Shown here: one piece after another, positions 9,867 through 18,885 of the stretch | Position numbering within the stretch: position 1 is the first letter of the stretch | Layout: every line of letters begins with the position of its first letter | From: Streptomyces cellulosae | GTDB lineage: Bacteria > Actinomycetota > Actinomycetes > Streptomycetales > Streptomycetaceae | Direction: 5' to 3' | DNA: 64,000 nucleotides | Assembly (NCBI GenBank): GCA_014655195.1 | Contig: BNBH01000010.1 | Location: 199,598 to 263,597, forward strand | Position numbers and translations under genes: made by a program | The notes under the pieces: generated by a model | What the model saw: the letters and a program-made list of their open reading frames with translations, nothing else | What the model was told of the DNA's origin: nothing | The model's database searches: none

Positions 9867-9886
9867 CTCCGGACGGGGGTCCGGAG
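9867..9886 (-). terminator. Hairpin downstream of second lacI gene
   Basis: Perfect 8-bp arms CTCCGGAC / GTCCGGAG around GGGG, located between the two minus-strand lacI genes. Probably terminates the upstream one before the promoter of the downstream one. Confidence 0.45.
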
Positions 9887-9974
9887 GCGGGTTCCGTGAC
9901 GTCCTGAAACTCGCCCGTGAGTCTTGTGCCCCTCGCCCTCCGCGCCTTCCGGCACCCGCAGGCCGGCCCCGCGC

Positions 9975-10988
9975 CTACCCGCCCGAACTCTCCCGTACCA
10001 CCAGCCGGTGCCCCGCCGTCTCGTCCACCGCCGGACCCCCGTCGCCGTCCGCCTCTATCCGGTCCAGCAGCAGCCGGACCGCCCGTCGTGCGATGCCCGG
10101 CTTGTCGGGGGCGACCGAGGTGATCGTCGGGATGCTGTACCGCGTGGCCTCGATGTCGTCGAAGCCGACCACGTCCACGTCCCGCGGCACCGACCAGCCG
10201 TCCTCGTGCAGCGCGCGTACGGCACCGAGCGCCAGGTGGTCGTTGAGGCACAGCAGCGCGTCCGGGTGCTCCGGGAGCCGCATCAGGCCGCGCGCGGCGG
10301 CGGCGCCGTCGGCCCAGCGGAACGCCGGCACCGGCAGGACCAGCTCCTCGGACACGGCCAGGCCCGCCTCGGTCAGCGCCTGTTCGTATCCGACGGTGCG
10401 CAGCCGGCCGGTGTTCAGCCCGCCGCGCAGATCACCGCCGACCACCGCGATGCGCCGCCGCCCCCGCGCCAGCAGATGCGCGGTCGCCTCGCGGGCCGCG
10501 GCCACGTTGTCGATGGCGACGTGGTCCGCGCTGCCGGGCAGGTTGCACTCGCCGAGCAGCACCAGCGGAAGCCGGGTGTCCCGGTCCTGGAGGTCGCGCG
10601 GCTGAAGGGCGAGCGGCGACAGGATGACCCCGTCCGTGAACTGCGCGTCGAAGCCCTGCACGGCGGCGAGTTCCTTCTCCCGCCGCCCGCCGGTCTCCAG
10701 CAGCAGCGTGGTGCGGCCCCGTCGCTCCGCCTCGGCCATGACGTGCTTGGCCAGCTCCGCGAAGTAGGCGATGTCCAGCTCCGGCACGGCCAGCGCGACC
10801 ACCCCCGTACGGCCCCGGCGCAGCTGGCGGCCCGCGATGTTCACCCGGTAGCCGAGGGCGTCGATCGCCTCCCGCACCGCGGTACGGGTCCGCTCGGAGA
10901 CGTGCTCGTAGTCGTTGAGGACGTTGGACACCGTCTTCGCCGAGACGCCCGCGTACTCCGCGACGTCCTTGATCCTGGGCCTGCCCAT
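9975..10988 (-). CDS. LacI family transcriptional regulator (of the second GH2/transporter unit)
   Basis: LacI-type repressor, 337 aa, with HTH RIKDVAEYAGVSAKTVSNVL, hinge NIAGRQLRRGRTG and a PBP1-like ligand domain. The ATG at 10988 is preceded by GAAGGGAAGC and puts the HTH at the N terminus. The gene diverges from the GH2 gene at 11182, and the shared 193-bp gap holds the palindrome TTACATCGATGTAA. The simplest model is repression of the GH2 enzyme, itself and the following transporter genes until a sugar ligand is present. It is clearly paralogous to the regulator at 8716 (shared VALAVPELxxxYFAEL). Confidence 0.92.
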   Translation of the reverse strand: MGRPRIKDVAEYAGVSAKTVSNVLNDYEHVSERTRTAVREAIDALGYRVNIAGRQLRRGRTGVVALAVPELDIAYFAELAKHVMAEAERRGRTTLLLETGGRREKELAAVQGFDAQFTDGVILSPLALQPRDLQDRDTRLPLVLLGECNLPGSADHVAIDNVAAAREATAHLLARGRRRIAVVGGDLRGGLNTGRLRTVGYEQALTEAGLAVSEELVLPVPAFRWADGAAAARGLMRLPEHPDALLCLNDHLALGAVRALHEDGWSVPRDVDVVGFDDIEATRYSIPTITSVAPDKPGIARRAVRLLLDRIEADGDGGPAVDETAGHRLVVRESSGG

Positions 10989-11105
10989 GCTTCCCTTCTC
11001 GCCCTCCTGCCGCCTCCCGGATCGTAACGGCCGCCCCCGCGGGCGGAACCGCCGACGGCGGGGGAGTCTCGGAGAGCCGCGCCGAAAACTTTTCGCCACT
11101 CCCAT

Positions 11106-11119
11106 TTACATCGATGTAA
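11106..11119. promoter_or_regulatory. LacI operator C between lacI and GH2 genes
   Basis: Perfect 14-bp palindrome TTACATCGATGTAA in the divergent promoter region. The same core, TACATCGATG, recurs at 13106-13115 before the binding-protein gene. Confidence 0.7.
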
Positions 11120-11181
11120 TCGTATGGTCGCATGGCCCCAGTCCGCAGCGCACCCGCGCACCAGCAGTGATGAGGAGCAGT

Positions 11182-13008
11182 ATGAGCACGGCCCTGCCCC
11201 CGGACGTCCCGCGTCCCGAGTACCCCCGGCCCCAGTTCGTCCGCGAGGCGTGGCTGAACCTGAACGGCCGCTGGCAGTTCGAGACCGACCGCGGCGACAG
11301 CGGACTGGAACGGGGCCTGCGCGACCGCGACCTCGCCGGGGAGATCGTCGTGCCCTTCTGCCCGGAGTCCGAGCTGTCCGGGATCGGCGACACCGACTTC
11401 ATGGAGGCCGTCTGGTACCGCCGCACGGTCACCGTCCCGGCCGAGTGGGCCGGCCACGACGTCCTGCTCCACTTCGGCGCCGTCGACCACGACGCCACCG
11501 TGTGGGTCAACGGCACCGAAGTCGCCCGCCACCGCGGCGGGTTCACCCCCTTCACCGCCGAGCTGCGCGGCGTCGCCGGCCCCGGCGACGAGGCCGTGAT
11601 CGTGGTCCGCGCCCGCGACTCCCGGCACGGCCCGCAGGCCCGCGGCAAGCAGGCCACCTGGTACGCCAACTCGCACTGCCACTACACCCGCACCACCGGC
11701 ATCTGGCAGACGGTGTGGATGGAGCCCGTCCCCGCCGCCGCCCGCCTCAAGCGCCCCCGCATCACCCCCGACCTCGGCTCGGGCGCCTTCCACCTCGACC
11801 TCCCGGTCACCGGCAACCTGCCCGGCCACCGTGTGCGCGCCGTGCTCGGCGACGCCGAGGGCGAGGTGGTGACCGCCACGGCCCGCGCCGACCTCGACCT
11901 GTGCCCCCGCCTGGTGCTGACCGTGCCCGAGGACCGGCTGCGCACCTGGTCGCCGGCCGACCCGCACCTGTACGACCTGCGCCTCCAGCTCCTCGACGCC
12001 GAGGGCGCCGTGGTCGACGAGGCCACCTCCTACGCGGGCCTGCGCTCGGTCGCCCTGCACGGCAAGCGTGTGCTCATCAACGGCGAACCGGTGTTCCAGC
12101 GCCTGGTCCTCGACCAGGGCTACTACCCGGACGGCCTGATGACCGCCCCCACCGACGCCGACCTGGTCCGCGACATCGAACTCGGCCTGCGCGCCGGCTT
12201 CAACGGCGCCCGCCTCCACCAGAAGGTGTTCGAGGAGCGCTACCTCTACCACGCCGACCGGCTCGGCTACCTGGTGTGGGGCGAGTTCGGCGACTGGGGC
12301 TGCGAGACCGGCGTACGCGACGACAACCAGCGCCCCGACGCCAGCTACGTCGCCCAGTGGCTCGAGGCCCTCGAGCGCGACCACTCCCACCCGTCGATCG
12401 TCGGCTGGTGCCCCCTCAACGAGACGTACCAGCATCTGCACGACCGCATCACCCAGCTCGACGACGTCACCCGGGCGATGTTCCTCGCCACCAAGCAGGC
12501 CGACCCCAGCCGCCCCGTCGTCGACGCCTCCGGCTACGCCCATCGCGTCCTGGAGACCGACGTCTACGACTCGCACTGCTACGAGCAGGACCCGGAGGCG
12601 TTCGCCAGGACCATGGCGGGACTCGCCGAGGACCGCCCGTACGTCAACACCGGCCCCGACGGCCGCCCCTGGTCGCTGCCCTACCGCGGACAGCCGTACT
12701 TCTGCAGCGAGTTCGGCGGCATCTGGTGGGACGCCGAGGCCGCCGCCACCGCCGCGGGCGACGAGACCGGGTCGTCCTGGGGCTACGGCGAACGCCCGCG
12801 CACCGTCGAGGAGTTCATCACGCGCTTCACCGGGCTGGTGGACGTCCTGCTCGACGACCCCGACATGTTCGGCTACTGCTACACCCAGCTCACCGACGTC
12901 TTCCAGGAGCGCAACGGCGTCTACGGCTTCGACCGCTCCGACAAGTTCGACACCGCCGTGCTGGCCCGCGTCCAGCAGCGGCCGGCCGCCTCCGAGAGCG
13001 CCGGCTGA
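11182..13008 (+). CDS. Glycoside hydrolase family 2 (beta-galactosidase/beta-glucuronidase-like)
   Basis: Retaining exo-glycosidase of family GH2, 608 aa, with no signal peptide, so it probably acts in the cytoplasm on imported glycosides. Domain order is sugar-binding jelly roll (EYPRPQFVREAWLNLNGRWQF to about residue 185), Ig-like domain, then TIM barrel. Acid/base Glu414 sits in CPLNETYQ and nucleophile Glu510 in CSEFGG. The ATG at 11182 follows GAGGAG by four bases, which favours it over an ATG at 11169. It is followed by a complete MalFG-type transport unit and is probably coregulated with it by the divergent LacI protein. The sugar specificity within GH2 cannot be read from sequence. 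Confidence 0.9.
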   Translation: MSTALPPDVPRPEYPRPQFVREAWLNLNGRWQFETDRGDSGLERGLRDRDLAGEIVVPFCPESELSGIGDTDFMEAVWYRRTVTVPAEWAGHDVLLHFGAVDHDATVWVNGTEVARHRGGFTPFTAELRGVAGPGDEAVIVVRARDSRHGPQARGKQATWYANSHCHYTRTTGIWQTVWMEPVPAAARLKRPRITPDLGSGAFHLDLPVTGNLPGHRVRAVLGDAEGEVVTATARADLDLCPRLVLTVPEDRLRTWSPADPHLYDLRLQLLDAEGAVVDEATSYAGLRSVALHGKRVLINGEPVFQRLVLDQGYYPDGLMTAPTDADLVRDIELGLRAGFNGARLHQKVFEERYLYHADRLGYLVWGEFGDWGCETGVRDDNQRPDASYVAQWLEALERDHSHPSIVGWCPLNETYQHLHDRITQLDDVTRAMFLATKQADPSRPVVDASGYAHRVLETDVYDSHCYEQDPEAFARTMAGLAEDRPYVNTGPDGRPWSLPYRGQPYFCSEFGGIWWDAEAAATAAGDETGSSWGYGERPRTVEEFITRFTGLVDVLLDDPDMFGYCYTQLTDVFQERNGVYGFDRSDKFDTAVLARVQQRPAASESAG

Positions 13009-13100
13009 CACCGGCCCGCCCGGCCGCGGGGTCAACTCCCGTCGCCCCGCGCCCCGTACCACCCCGCACCGCACCGTCCGCCGGCCGCGGCGTCCGCCGG

Positions 13101-13120
13101 TGATGTACATCGATGGAAAG
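13101..13120. promoter_or_regulatory. LacI-type operator D upstream of the transport genes
   Basis: An imperfect palindrome around TACATCGATG, 15-34 bp before the binding-protein start. It implies a second regulated promoter between the GH2 gene and the transporter genes. Confidence 0.6.
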
Positions 13121-13134
13121 AGAAAGGTAGCGTC

Positions 13135-14502
13135 ATGGCCGACCTGCCAGGCCCACGGGCCGCCTCACCCCGGCCGGGGGACCACCGCGCCGCACCGTCG
13201 AGGCGCGGCGTGCTCCGCGCCTCCCTGGCCTCCGCCGCCGCCCTCCTGGGCGGCGGCGCCCTGGCCGGCTGCGGCGCCGCCGCGGCCTCGGACCCGGACA
13301 CCGTGCGCATGTGGGATCTGTTCAGCGGCGCCGACGGCGCCCTGCTGGACGAGCTGATCGACATCGCGGCCCCGGACATGCCCGGCACCGACGTCGACCG
13401 CACCGTCCTCGAATGGGGCACCCCGTACTACACCAAGCTCGCCATGGCCTCGGCCGGCGGACGTGGACCGGACGTCGCCGTCTGCCACATGTCACGCCTG
13501 GCCGGCTACGCCCCGCTCGGCCTGCTCGACCCCTGGGACACCGGCCTGCTGGCCGAATTCGGCGTCCGTGAGGCCGACTTCGCCGACGCGGTGTGGCAGC
13601 GCACCCGGTACCGCGACCAGACGTACGCCGTGCCGCTGGACACCCACCCGTTCATCGTCTTCTTCCACCCCGAACCCGCCCGCAAGGCCGGCCTGCTGAC
13701 CCGCGACGGCGGCCTCGACCTGGACGCCTTCTCCAGCCCCGCCCGCTTCCTCGAGGCCGGCCGCGAACTGGCACGCGCCACCGGGAAACAGGGCATCGCC
13801 TTCGGTTACGTCAACGACACCGCCCAGTGCTGGCGGTTGTTCTACGGCCTCTACCGGCAGACCGGCAACGACTTCGACCTGCCGGTGGGCGGCACCGTCA
13901 CCGCCGACACCGACGCCATGGCCGAGGTCATCTCCTTCATGACCAAGCTCGTCGGCGACCGCGCGAACCCGCACCGCCTCGACTACCCGGCCGCCCTCGC
14001 CAGCTTCACCAACGGGCAGACCGGCATGATCCTCTCCGGCGAGTGGGAACTCGGCACCTTCCGCGCCGCCGACCCGGACCTCGGCGCCGCTTCCTTCCCC
14101 ACGGTGTTCGGCACGCCCGCCGTCTACGCCGACGCCCACTCCTTCGTCCTGCCGCGCCGCCCCGACCCCGACGAGGCGCACCGCAGGCGCACCCACCAGG
14201 CGGTCGCCGCCGTCCTCAAGGCCGGCCAGACCTGGGCGAAGGCCGGCCACATCCCCGCGTACCAGCCGGTGACCCGCACCCGCGCGTACGCCCGCCTGGA
14301 ACCCCAGGCCCGGTACGTCACGGCCGCCGACCACGTCGTCCTCGACCCGCCCGTGTGGTTCGCCGGGGCCGGCTCCGACTTCCAGAACGCCATGTCGCAG
14401 GTGCTCCAGCAGGCGCTGCTGGACGGGCTGGCGCCGGACCGCGCCGCCCGCGCCATGGTCGACCGCATCAACACCGCCCTGTCCCAGCCCAGTCCGGCCT
14501 GA
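13135..14502 (+). CDS. Extracellular solute-binding lipoprotein, sugar ABC transporter (Tat type)
   Basis: Substrate-binding protein of a carbohydrate ABC importer, 455 aa. The leader has a twin arginine (SRRGVLRAS, residues 22-30) and lipobox LAGC (Cys46), so export through Tat and lipid anchoring are expected. The body has the family-1 solute-binding pattern, such as GRGPDVAVCHMSRLAGYAP near the N terminus and GQTGMILSGEWELG in the middle. It is followed 21 bp later by the two permease genes. No ATPase gene is present, so a shared MsiK-type ATPase encoded elsewhere would be needed, as is common in Streptomyces. Confidence 0.9.
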   Translation: MADLPGPRAASPRPGDHRAAPSRRGVLRASLASAAALLGGGALAGCGAAAASDPDTVRMWDLFSGADGALLDELIDIAAPDMPGTDVDRTVLEWGTPYYTKLAMASAGGRGPDVAVCHMSRLAGYAPLGLLDPWDTGLLAEFGVREADFADAVWQRTRYRDQTYAVPLDTHPFIVFFHPEPARKAGLLTRDGGLDLDAFSSPARFLEAGRELARATGKQGIAFGYVNDTAQCWRLFYGLYRQTGNDFDLPVGGTVTADTDAMAEVISFMTKLVGDRANPHRLDYPAALASFTNGQTGMILSGEWELGTFRAADPDLGAASFPTVFGTPAVYADAHSFVLPRRPDPDEAHRRRTHQAVAAVLKAGQTWAKAGHIPAYQPVTRTRAYARLEPQARYVTAADHVVLDPPVWFAGAGSDFQNAMSQVLQQALLDGLAPDRAARAMVDRINTALSQPSPA

Positions 14503-14523
14503 CCGCCGCGAAGGAGGCAGCAG

Positions 14524-15456
14524 ATGTCCACCCCACTCGCAGCGCCGGACCGGGCGCCCGCCGGCGACAGGGCCACGGGGCCCGTCGCGACCGTGCGCCG
14601 GCTCGTCCCGCCGGGCCTGCTCTTCGCCCTGCCGTTCCTCGTCCTGTTCGCCCTCTTCATGGTGTGGCCGCTGGTCCACGGCGCGTGGATGAGCCTCACC
14701 GACACCTCGCTCTCCGCGCACGACCCGTCGTTCGTCGGACTCGACAACTACGCGGAGGCCCTCGGCGACGCCGACATGTGGCAGGCGGTCGGCAACACCG
14801 TGTGGTTCACCGCCGTCTCCACCGTGCCCCTCGTCGCCGTCGCCCTCGCGATGGCGCTGCTGGTGCACACAGGGCTGCCCGGCCAGTGGGTGTGGCGGCT
14901 CGCGTTCTTCGCCCCCTACCTGCTGCCCGTCGGCGTCATCGGCCTGCTGTGGGGCTGGCTCTACCAGCCGGACCTCGGCCTCTACAACCATCTGCTCCAG
15001 GCCGCCGGCCTCGACGGGTTCGCCTGGCTGAGCGACAAGGACGTCGCCCTCCACGCCATCGTCGTCGCCACCCTGTGGTGGACCGTCGGCTTCAACTTCC
15101 TGCTGTTCCTGGCCGCCCTCCAGGCCGTCCCCGACCACCTCTACGAGGCGGCGGCGCTCGACGGGGCGGGCGCCTGGCGGCGGCTGTGGCACGTCACCCT
15201 GCCCCAGTTGCGCCGTATCACCGGCGTGGTCACGGTGCTCCAGATCCTCGCCTCGCTGAAGGTGTTCGACCAGGTGTACCTGCTGACCAAGGGCGGCCCC
15301 GACGGCGCCACCCGCCCCGTCGTCGAGTACCTCTACGACGTCGGCTTCACCGGCTACCGGCTCGGCTACGCCTCCGCCATCAGCTACGTCTTCTTCGCCC
15401 TCGTCGTCCTCGTCTCCGCCGTGCAGTTCGCCGCCTTCCGCCGCAGGGAGAAGTGA
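14524..15456 (+). CDS. Sugar ABC transporter permease (MalF type)
   Basis: Membrane permease, 310 aa, about six transmembrane segments, binding-protein-dependent transport family. The EAA loop that contacts the ATPase is YEAAALDGAGAWRRLWHVTL. The start is preceded by GAAGGAGG. It is encoded between the binding protein and the MalG-type partner, with one base separating it from the latter. A soluble proline- and alanine-rich N-terminal stretch precedes the first segment. Confidence 0.92.
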   Translation: MSTPLAAPDRAPAGDRATGPVATVRRLVPPGLLFALPFLVLFALFMVWPLVHGAWMSLTDTSLSAHDPSFVGLDNYAEALGDADMWQAVGNTVWFTAVSTVPLVAVALAMALLVHTGLPGQWVWRLAFFAPYLLPVGVIGLLWGWLYQPDLGLYNHLLQAAGLDGFAWLSDKDVALHAIVVATLWWTVGFNFLLFLAALQAVPDHLYEAAALDGAGAWRRLWHVTLPQLRRITGVVTVLQILASLKVFDQVYLLTKGGPDGATRPVVEYLYDVGFTGYRLGYASAISYVFFALVVLVSAVQFAAFRRREK

Positions 15457-15457
15457 C

Positions 15458-16393
15458 ATGACCTTCGCAGACCTCCGGACACGGCCCGCGCGCCCCACGG
15501 TCTCCCCGCTCCCGGCCGCCCGCCGCGCCCGGCGGGGCGCGCAGCGGGGCCCGAACCTCACCCTCGGCCCGACCCGCACGGCCCGCGCGCTGGGCCTGGC
15601 CGCCCTCGCCGTGCTGGCCGTGATCTGGCTGCTGCCGATGGCGTGGGCGGTGCTCACGGCGTTCAAGTCCGAGCAGGACGCCAGCGACCCGGTGCACTGG
15701 ATCTGGCCGCAGGCCGGCTTCACCCTCGACGGGTTCCGCACCGTGATCGAACGCGGCGACCTGCCGCTGTGGATGTGGAACAGCTTCTTCGTCTCCGCGG
15801 CCGTCACCCTCGTCACGGTCGCCGTGTCGGCGGCGGCGGGCTACGCCTTCTCCCGCACCGTGTTCCGCGGCCGTCGCGTCCTGTTCGCGCTCACCATCGC
15901 GTCGGTGCTGGTGCCGCCGCAGATGCTGATCGTGCCGTGGTTCCAGCAGATGCTGACGCTGAACCTGGTCGACACCTACGCGGCGGTGATCCTGCCGCAG
16001 ACGGTCGCCCCGGTGATGGTGTTCATCCTGAAGAAGCACTTCGACACCATCCCGCGCGAACTGGAGGAGGCCGCCCGCCTCGACGGCGCCGGCCACGCGC
16101 GGATCTTCTGGTCGGTGATGATGCCGCTGTCGCGTCCCATGCTCGCCGCGGTGTCGATCTTCGTGTTCATCGGCGCGTGGAACAACTTCCTGTGGCCGTT
16201 CGTGTCCACCTCCGACCCGGCCCTGATGACCCTGCCGGTCGGCATCACCGCCGTGAAGGACGCCTACGGCGTCAACTACGCCCAGACGATGGCGTCCTCG
16301 GTGCTGGCCGCGCTGCCGCTGGTGCTGGTGTTCGTCTTCTTCCAACGCCACATCGTGAAGTCGGTGGCGACGACGGGTCTGGGAGGTCAGTAG
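15458..16393 (+). CDS. Sugar ABC transporter permease (MalG type)
   Basis: Second permease of the importer, 311 aa, about six transmembrane segments, EAA loop ELEEAARLDGAGHARIFWSV. The ATG comes one base after the stop of the MalF-type gene, so the pair is translationally coupled. It ends the GH2 - binding protein - permease - permease unit, and a strong hairpin follows. Confidence 0.92.
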   Translation: MTFADLRTRPARPTVSPLPAARRARRGAQRGPNLTLGPTRTARALGLAALAVLAVIWLLPMAWAVLTAFKSEQDASDPVHWIWPQAGFTLDGFRTVIERGDLPLWMWNSFFVSAAVTLVTVAVSAAAGYAFSRTVFRGRRVLFALTIASVLVPPQMLIVPWFQQMLTLNLVDTYAAVILPQTVAPVMVFILKKHFDTIPRELEEAARLDGAGHARIFWSVMMPLSRPMLAAVSIFVFIGAWNNFLWPFVSTSDPALMTLPVGITAVKDAYGVNYAQTMASSVLAALPLVLVFVFFQRHIVKSVATTGLGGQ

Positions 16394-16410
16394 GCCCCCT
16401 AGCCAGGAAG

Positions 16411-16449
16411 ACGAGCGCCCCGCGGCCGTACAGGCCGCGGGGCGCTCGT
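16411..16449. terminator. Bidirectional hairpin terminator
   Basis: A 17-bp perfect stem (16411-16427 with 16433-16449) and a GTACA loop, between the convergent permease and DHA2 exporter genes. Confidence 0.8.
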
Positions 16450-16466
16450 TCTTCGCGCTGAAGGGG

Positions 16467-18071
16467 TCAGCTCCCGACGACGGTCCTGTCCGTCTCCGTC
16501 GCGGCGCCCGCCTCCTCCGCGAGGCGCTCCATGCCGCTGGTCGTCTTCAGCGGCTTCTCCTTGATGAACACCACGGTGAGCAGCGCCAGCAGCGCGCACG
16601 GCGTGGCGATGAGGAACAGGTCGGCGGTGGCGACGCCGTAGGCGTGCTCGACGATCTGCCGCACCGGCTCCGGCAGGGTGCTCATGTCGGGAACGCTGCT
16701 CTCACCGCCGCCGTCGCCGCCGGAGGGGATGCCCGCGGCGTCCAGCCCCTTGGTCATCTCGGACGCGACCCGGTTGGCCAGGATGGCGCCCAGGACGCTG
16801 GTGCCGATGGTGCCGCCCATGCTGCGGAAGAAGGACAGCACGGAGGTCGCGGCGCCCAGCTCGCTCGCCGGGACGTCGTTCTGCGCGGCCAGCACCAGGT
16901 TCTGCATCAGCATGCCGACGCCGATGCCGAGCACCGCCATGTAGACGCTGAGCAGGGTGAAGGAGGTGTCCGCGTCGATGGTGGACAGCAGGCCGAGGCC
17001 GACGGTCATGATCACCGCGCCCGCCACCAGGTAACGCTTCCACACACCGGTCTTGGAGATGACCTGGCCGGCGACGGTCGACGAGACCAGCAGACCGAGG
17101 ATCATCGGCAGGCTCATCAGACCGGCCACGGTGGGCGACTTGCCGAGGGACACCTGGAAGTACTGCGAGAGGAACACCGTGCCGCCGAACATGGCGACAC
17201 CGACCAGCAGGCTGGCGACGGTGGTGAGGGTGACGGTGCGGTTGCGGAAGATGTTCAGCGGGATGACCGGCTCGGCGGTCCGCGCCTCCACGAACACCGC
17301 GGCGACCAGCAGCAGCACACCGGCGCCGGTGAGCGCGGCGGTCTGCCAGGAGGCCCAGTCGAACTCGTTGCCCGCCAGGGTCACCCAGATCAGCAGGGCG
17401 CAGACGCCCGCCACGATCAGGAAGGCGCCCAGGAAGTCGATCTTCGCCTCGCGGCGGCCCACCGCCGGGAGGCGCAGGGTGCGCTGGAGCAGCGCGATCG
17501 CGAGCAGCGCGAACGGCACGCCGATGAAGAAGCACCAGCGCCAGCCCAGCCACGAGGTGTCCACCAGCACACCGCCGACCAGCGGTCCGGCGACGGTGCC
17601 GATGGCGAACACGGCGCCGAAGATGCCGGCGTACTTGCCGAGCCGGCGGGGCGGGATGATCGCCGCCATGACGACCTGCGCGAGCGCGGTCAGACCGCCC
17701 GCGCCGATGCCCTGCACGACGCGGCTGAAGATGAGCAGTTCGACGCCGTGGGAGAAGCCCGCGAGGAGCGAGCCCACGACGAACATGCCCAGTGACAGCT
17801 GGAGCAGCAGCTTCTTGTCGAACAGGTCGGACAGCTTGCCCCAGAGCGGCACGGTCGCCGTCATGGCCAGCAGTTCCGCGGTGACGACCCAGGTGTAGGA
17901 CGACTGGCTCGCCCCCAGGTCGGCGATGATCGTCGGCAGCGCGTTGGCCACGACGGTGCCCGCCAGGATCGCCACGAACATGCCGGCCATCAGCCCGGAC
18001 ATGGCCTGGAGTATCTGCCGGTTGGTCATGGCGGTGGGCGGCGCCGCGTCGGGCGCCTGTGTTGCGGTCAC
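16467..18071 (-). CDS. DHA2 family MFS drug exporter (EmrB/QacA type)
   Basis: Proton-driven multidrug exporter of the major facilitator superfamily, 534 aa with about 14 membrane segments. Motif A-like WGKLSDLFDKK follows the second segment; motif C-like GAVFAIGTVAGPLVGGVL supports an exporter. The GTG at 18071 has AGAGAG upstream and gives an N terminus ending just before the first helix; an ATG at 18029 is the alternative. The TetR gene lies 123 bp upstream on the same strand, so it is the probable repressor. Substrate unknown. Confidence 0.9.
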   Translation of the reverse strand: MTATQAPDAAPPTAMTNRQILQAMSGLMAGMFVAILAGTVVANALPTIIADLGASQSSYTWVVTAELLAMTATVPLWGKLSDLFDKKLLLQLSLGMFVVGSLLAGFSHGVELLIFSRVVQGIGAGGLTALAQVVMAAIIPPRRLGKYAGIFGAVFAIGTVAGPLVGGVLVDTSWLGWRWCFFIGVPFALLAIALLQRTLRLPAVGRREAKIDFLGAFLIVAGVCALLIWVTLAGNEFDWASWQTAALTGAGVLLLVAAVFVEARTAEPVIPLNIFRNRTVTLTTVASLLVGVAMFGGTVFLSQYFQVSLGKSPTVAGLMSLPMILGLLVSSTVAGQVISKTGVWKRYLVAGAVIMTVGLGLLSTIDADTSFTLLSVYMAVLGIGVGMLMQNLVLAAQNDVPASELGAATSVLSFFRSMGGTIGTSVLGAILANRVASEMTKGLDAAGIPSGGDGGGESSVPDMSTLPEPVRQIVEHAYGVATADLFLIATPCALLALLTVVFIKEKPLKTTSGMERLAEEAGAATETDRTVVGS

Positions 18072-18194
18072 GGTCGTCTCTCTCACGGATCGGTGGAACA
18101 AGCGGGATCACGCCCCGGAAGGGGCGGAAGCGGTGGGGGAGGGGAGGAGGCCGGTGTGCTGTGGGGTCTTCCGGCGCGCAGAGCGGGCCGGCGC

Positions 18195-18848
18195 CTACCG
18201 GGCCGGGGCCGGCAGTCCGGCGGCGAGCAGGTCGAACACCTCGCGGAACACGTCGGCGTACGACACCTCGTCGGCCCGTTCGCACCAGTGCTGCACGCTC
18301 ACCCGCACCGCCGTGCCGGCGACCGCGGCGAGCAGCCGCGGGTACAGACCGGGGGTGGCGCGGTCGGCGTCGCTTTCGGACGGCACGGAGCCGTCCCCGG
18401 CGCGGATCCGCCGGGCGATCGCCTCGGCGAGCCCCGACTCGTCGGCCATCTGCGCGCCGAGGTTCCGCACCAGCAGATGAGGTGCGGACCGCAGCACACG
18501 GGCGTGCAGACTCCACAGCTCGTGCTGCCGCTCCGCCTCCCGCAGCTCGGCGGCGAGCGCCTCGCGCAGCGCCTCCAGCGGCGGAAGCCCGGGCGGTGCG
18601 GCGAGGAACGCCTGCCGTACGCGCTCGCTGGCGTCCGAGTCGACCACGACGAAGGCGTCGTCGCGCGAGTCGAAGTAGTTGAAGAAGGTCCGCACGGACA
18701 CACCGGCCGCGGCGCTGATCGCCTCGACCGTCACCTGGTCCGCCCCGTGCTCGGCGGCCAGCCGCACCGCCGCCTCCGCGAGCGCGGCGCGTGTGGCGCG
18801 CTTCTTGCGCTCACGCAGCCCGCCGCCCACGGCGTCCTTCCCCGTCAT
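18195..18848 (-). CDS. TetR family transcriptional regulator
   Basis: Repressor-type regulator, 217 aa, with N-terminal HTH TVEAISAAAGVSVRTFFNYF and a helical ligand domain. The ATG at 18848 is one of two close ATG codons (also 18857); neither has a clear ribosome binding site, so translation may be leaderless. It is encoded just upstream of the DHA2 exporter in the same direction, which points to drug-responsive control of that exporter. The start region overlaps a cluster of ATGCAAAA and GTGCAT repeats, a likely autoregulatory operator. Confidence 0.9.
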   Translation of the reverse strand: MTGKDAVGGGLRERKKRATRAALAEAAVRLAAEHGADQVTVEAISAAAGVSVRTFFNYFDSRDDAFVVVDSDASERVRQAFLAAPPGLPPLEALREALAAELREAERQHELWSLHARVLRSAPHLLVRNLGAQMADESGLAEAIARRIRAGDGSVPSESDADRATPGLYPRLLAAVAGTAVRVSVQHWCERADEVSYADVFREVFDLLAAGLPAPAR

Positions 18849-18851
18849 GAC

Positions 18852-18885
18852 GTGCATGCTATGCAAAAATGCACGACATGCAAAA
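18852..18885. promoter_or_regulatory. Repeat cluster at tetR start (candidate operator)
   Basis: Inverted pair GTGCAT (18852-18857) / ATGCAC (18869-18874), plus direct repeats ATGCAAAA at 18861 and 18878, 17 bp apart. AT-rich against the surrounding GC-rich DNA. Confidence 0.45.

Noticed and set aside
8716..10251. Extended start for the first LacI regulator (511 codons)
   Set aside because: The extra N-terminal residues are arginine/glycine-rich shadow sequence; the GTG at 9732 has a good ribosome binding site and places the HTH at the N terminus.
10432..13110. 892-codon minus-strand open frame
   Set aside because: It covers the opposite strand of the conserved GH2 gene and merges into a real lacI gene in the wrong frame; composition is not protein-like.
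13492..15816. 774-codon minus-strand open frame over the transporter genes
   Set aside because: Antisense to three well-supported ABC genes; composition is the typical GC-skewed mirror.
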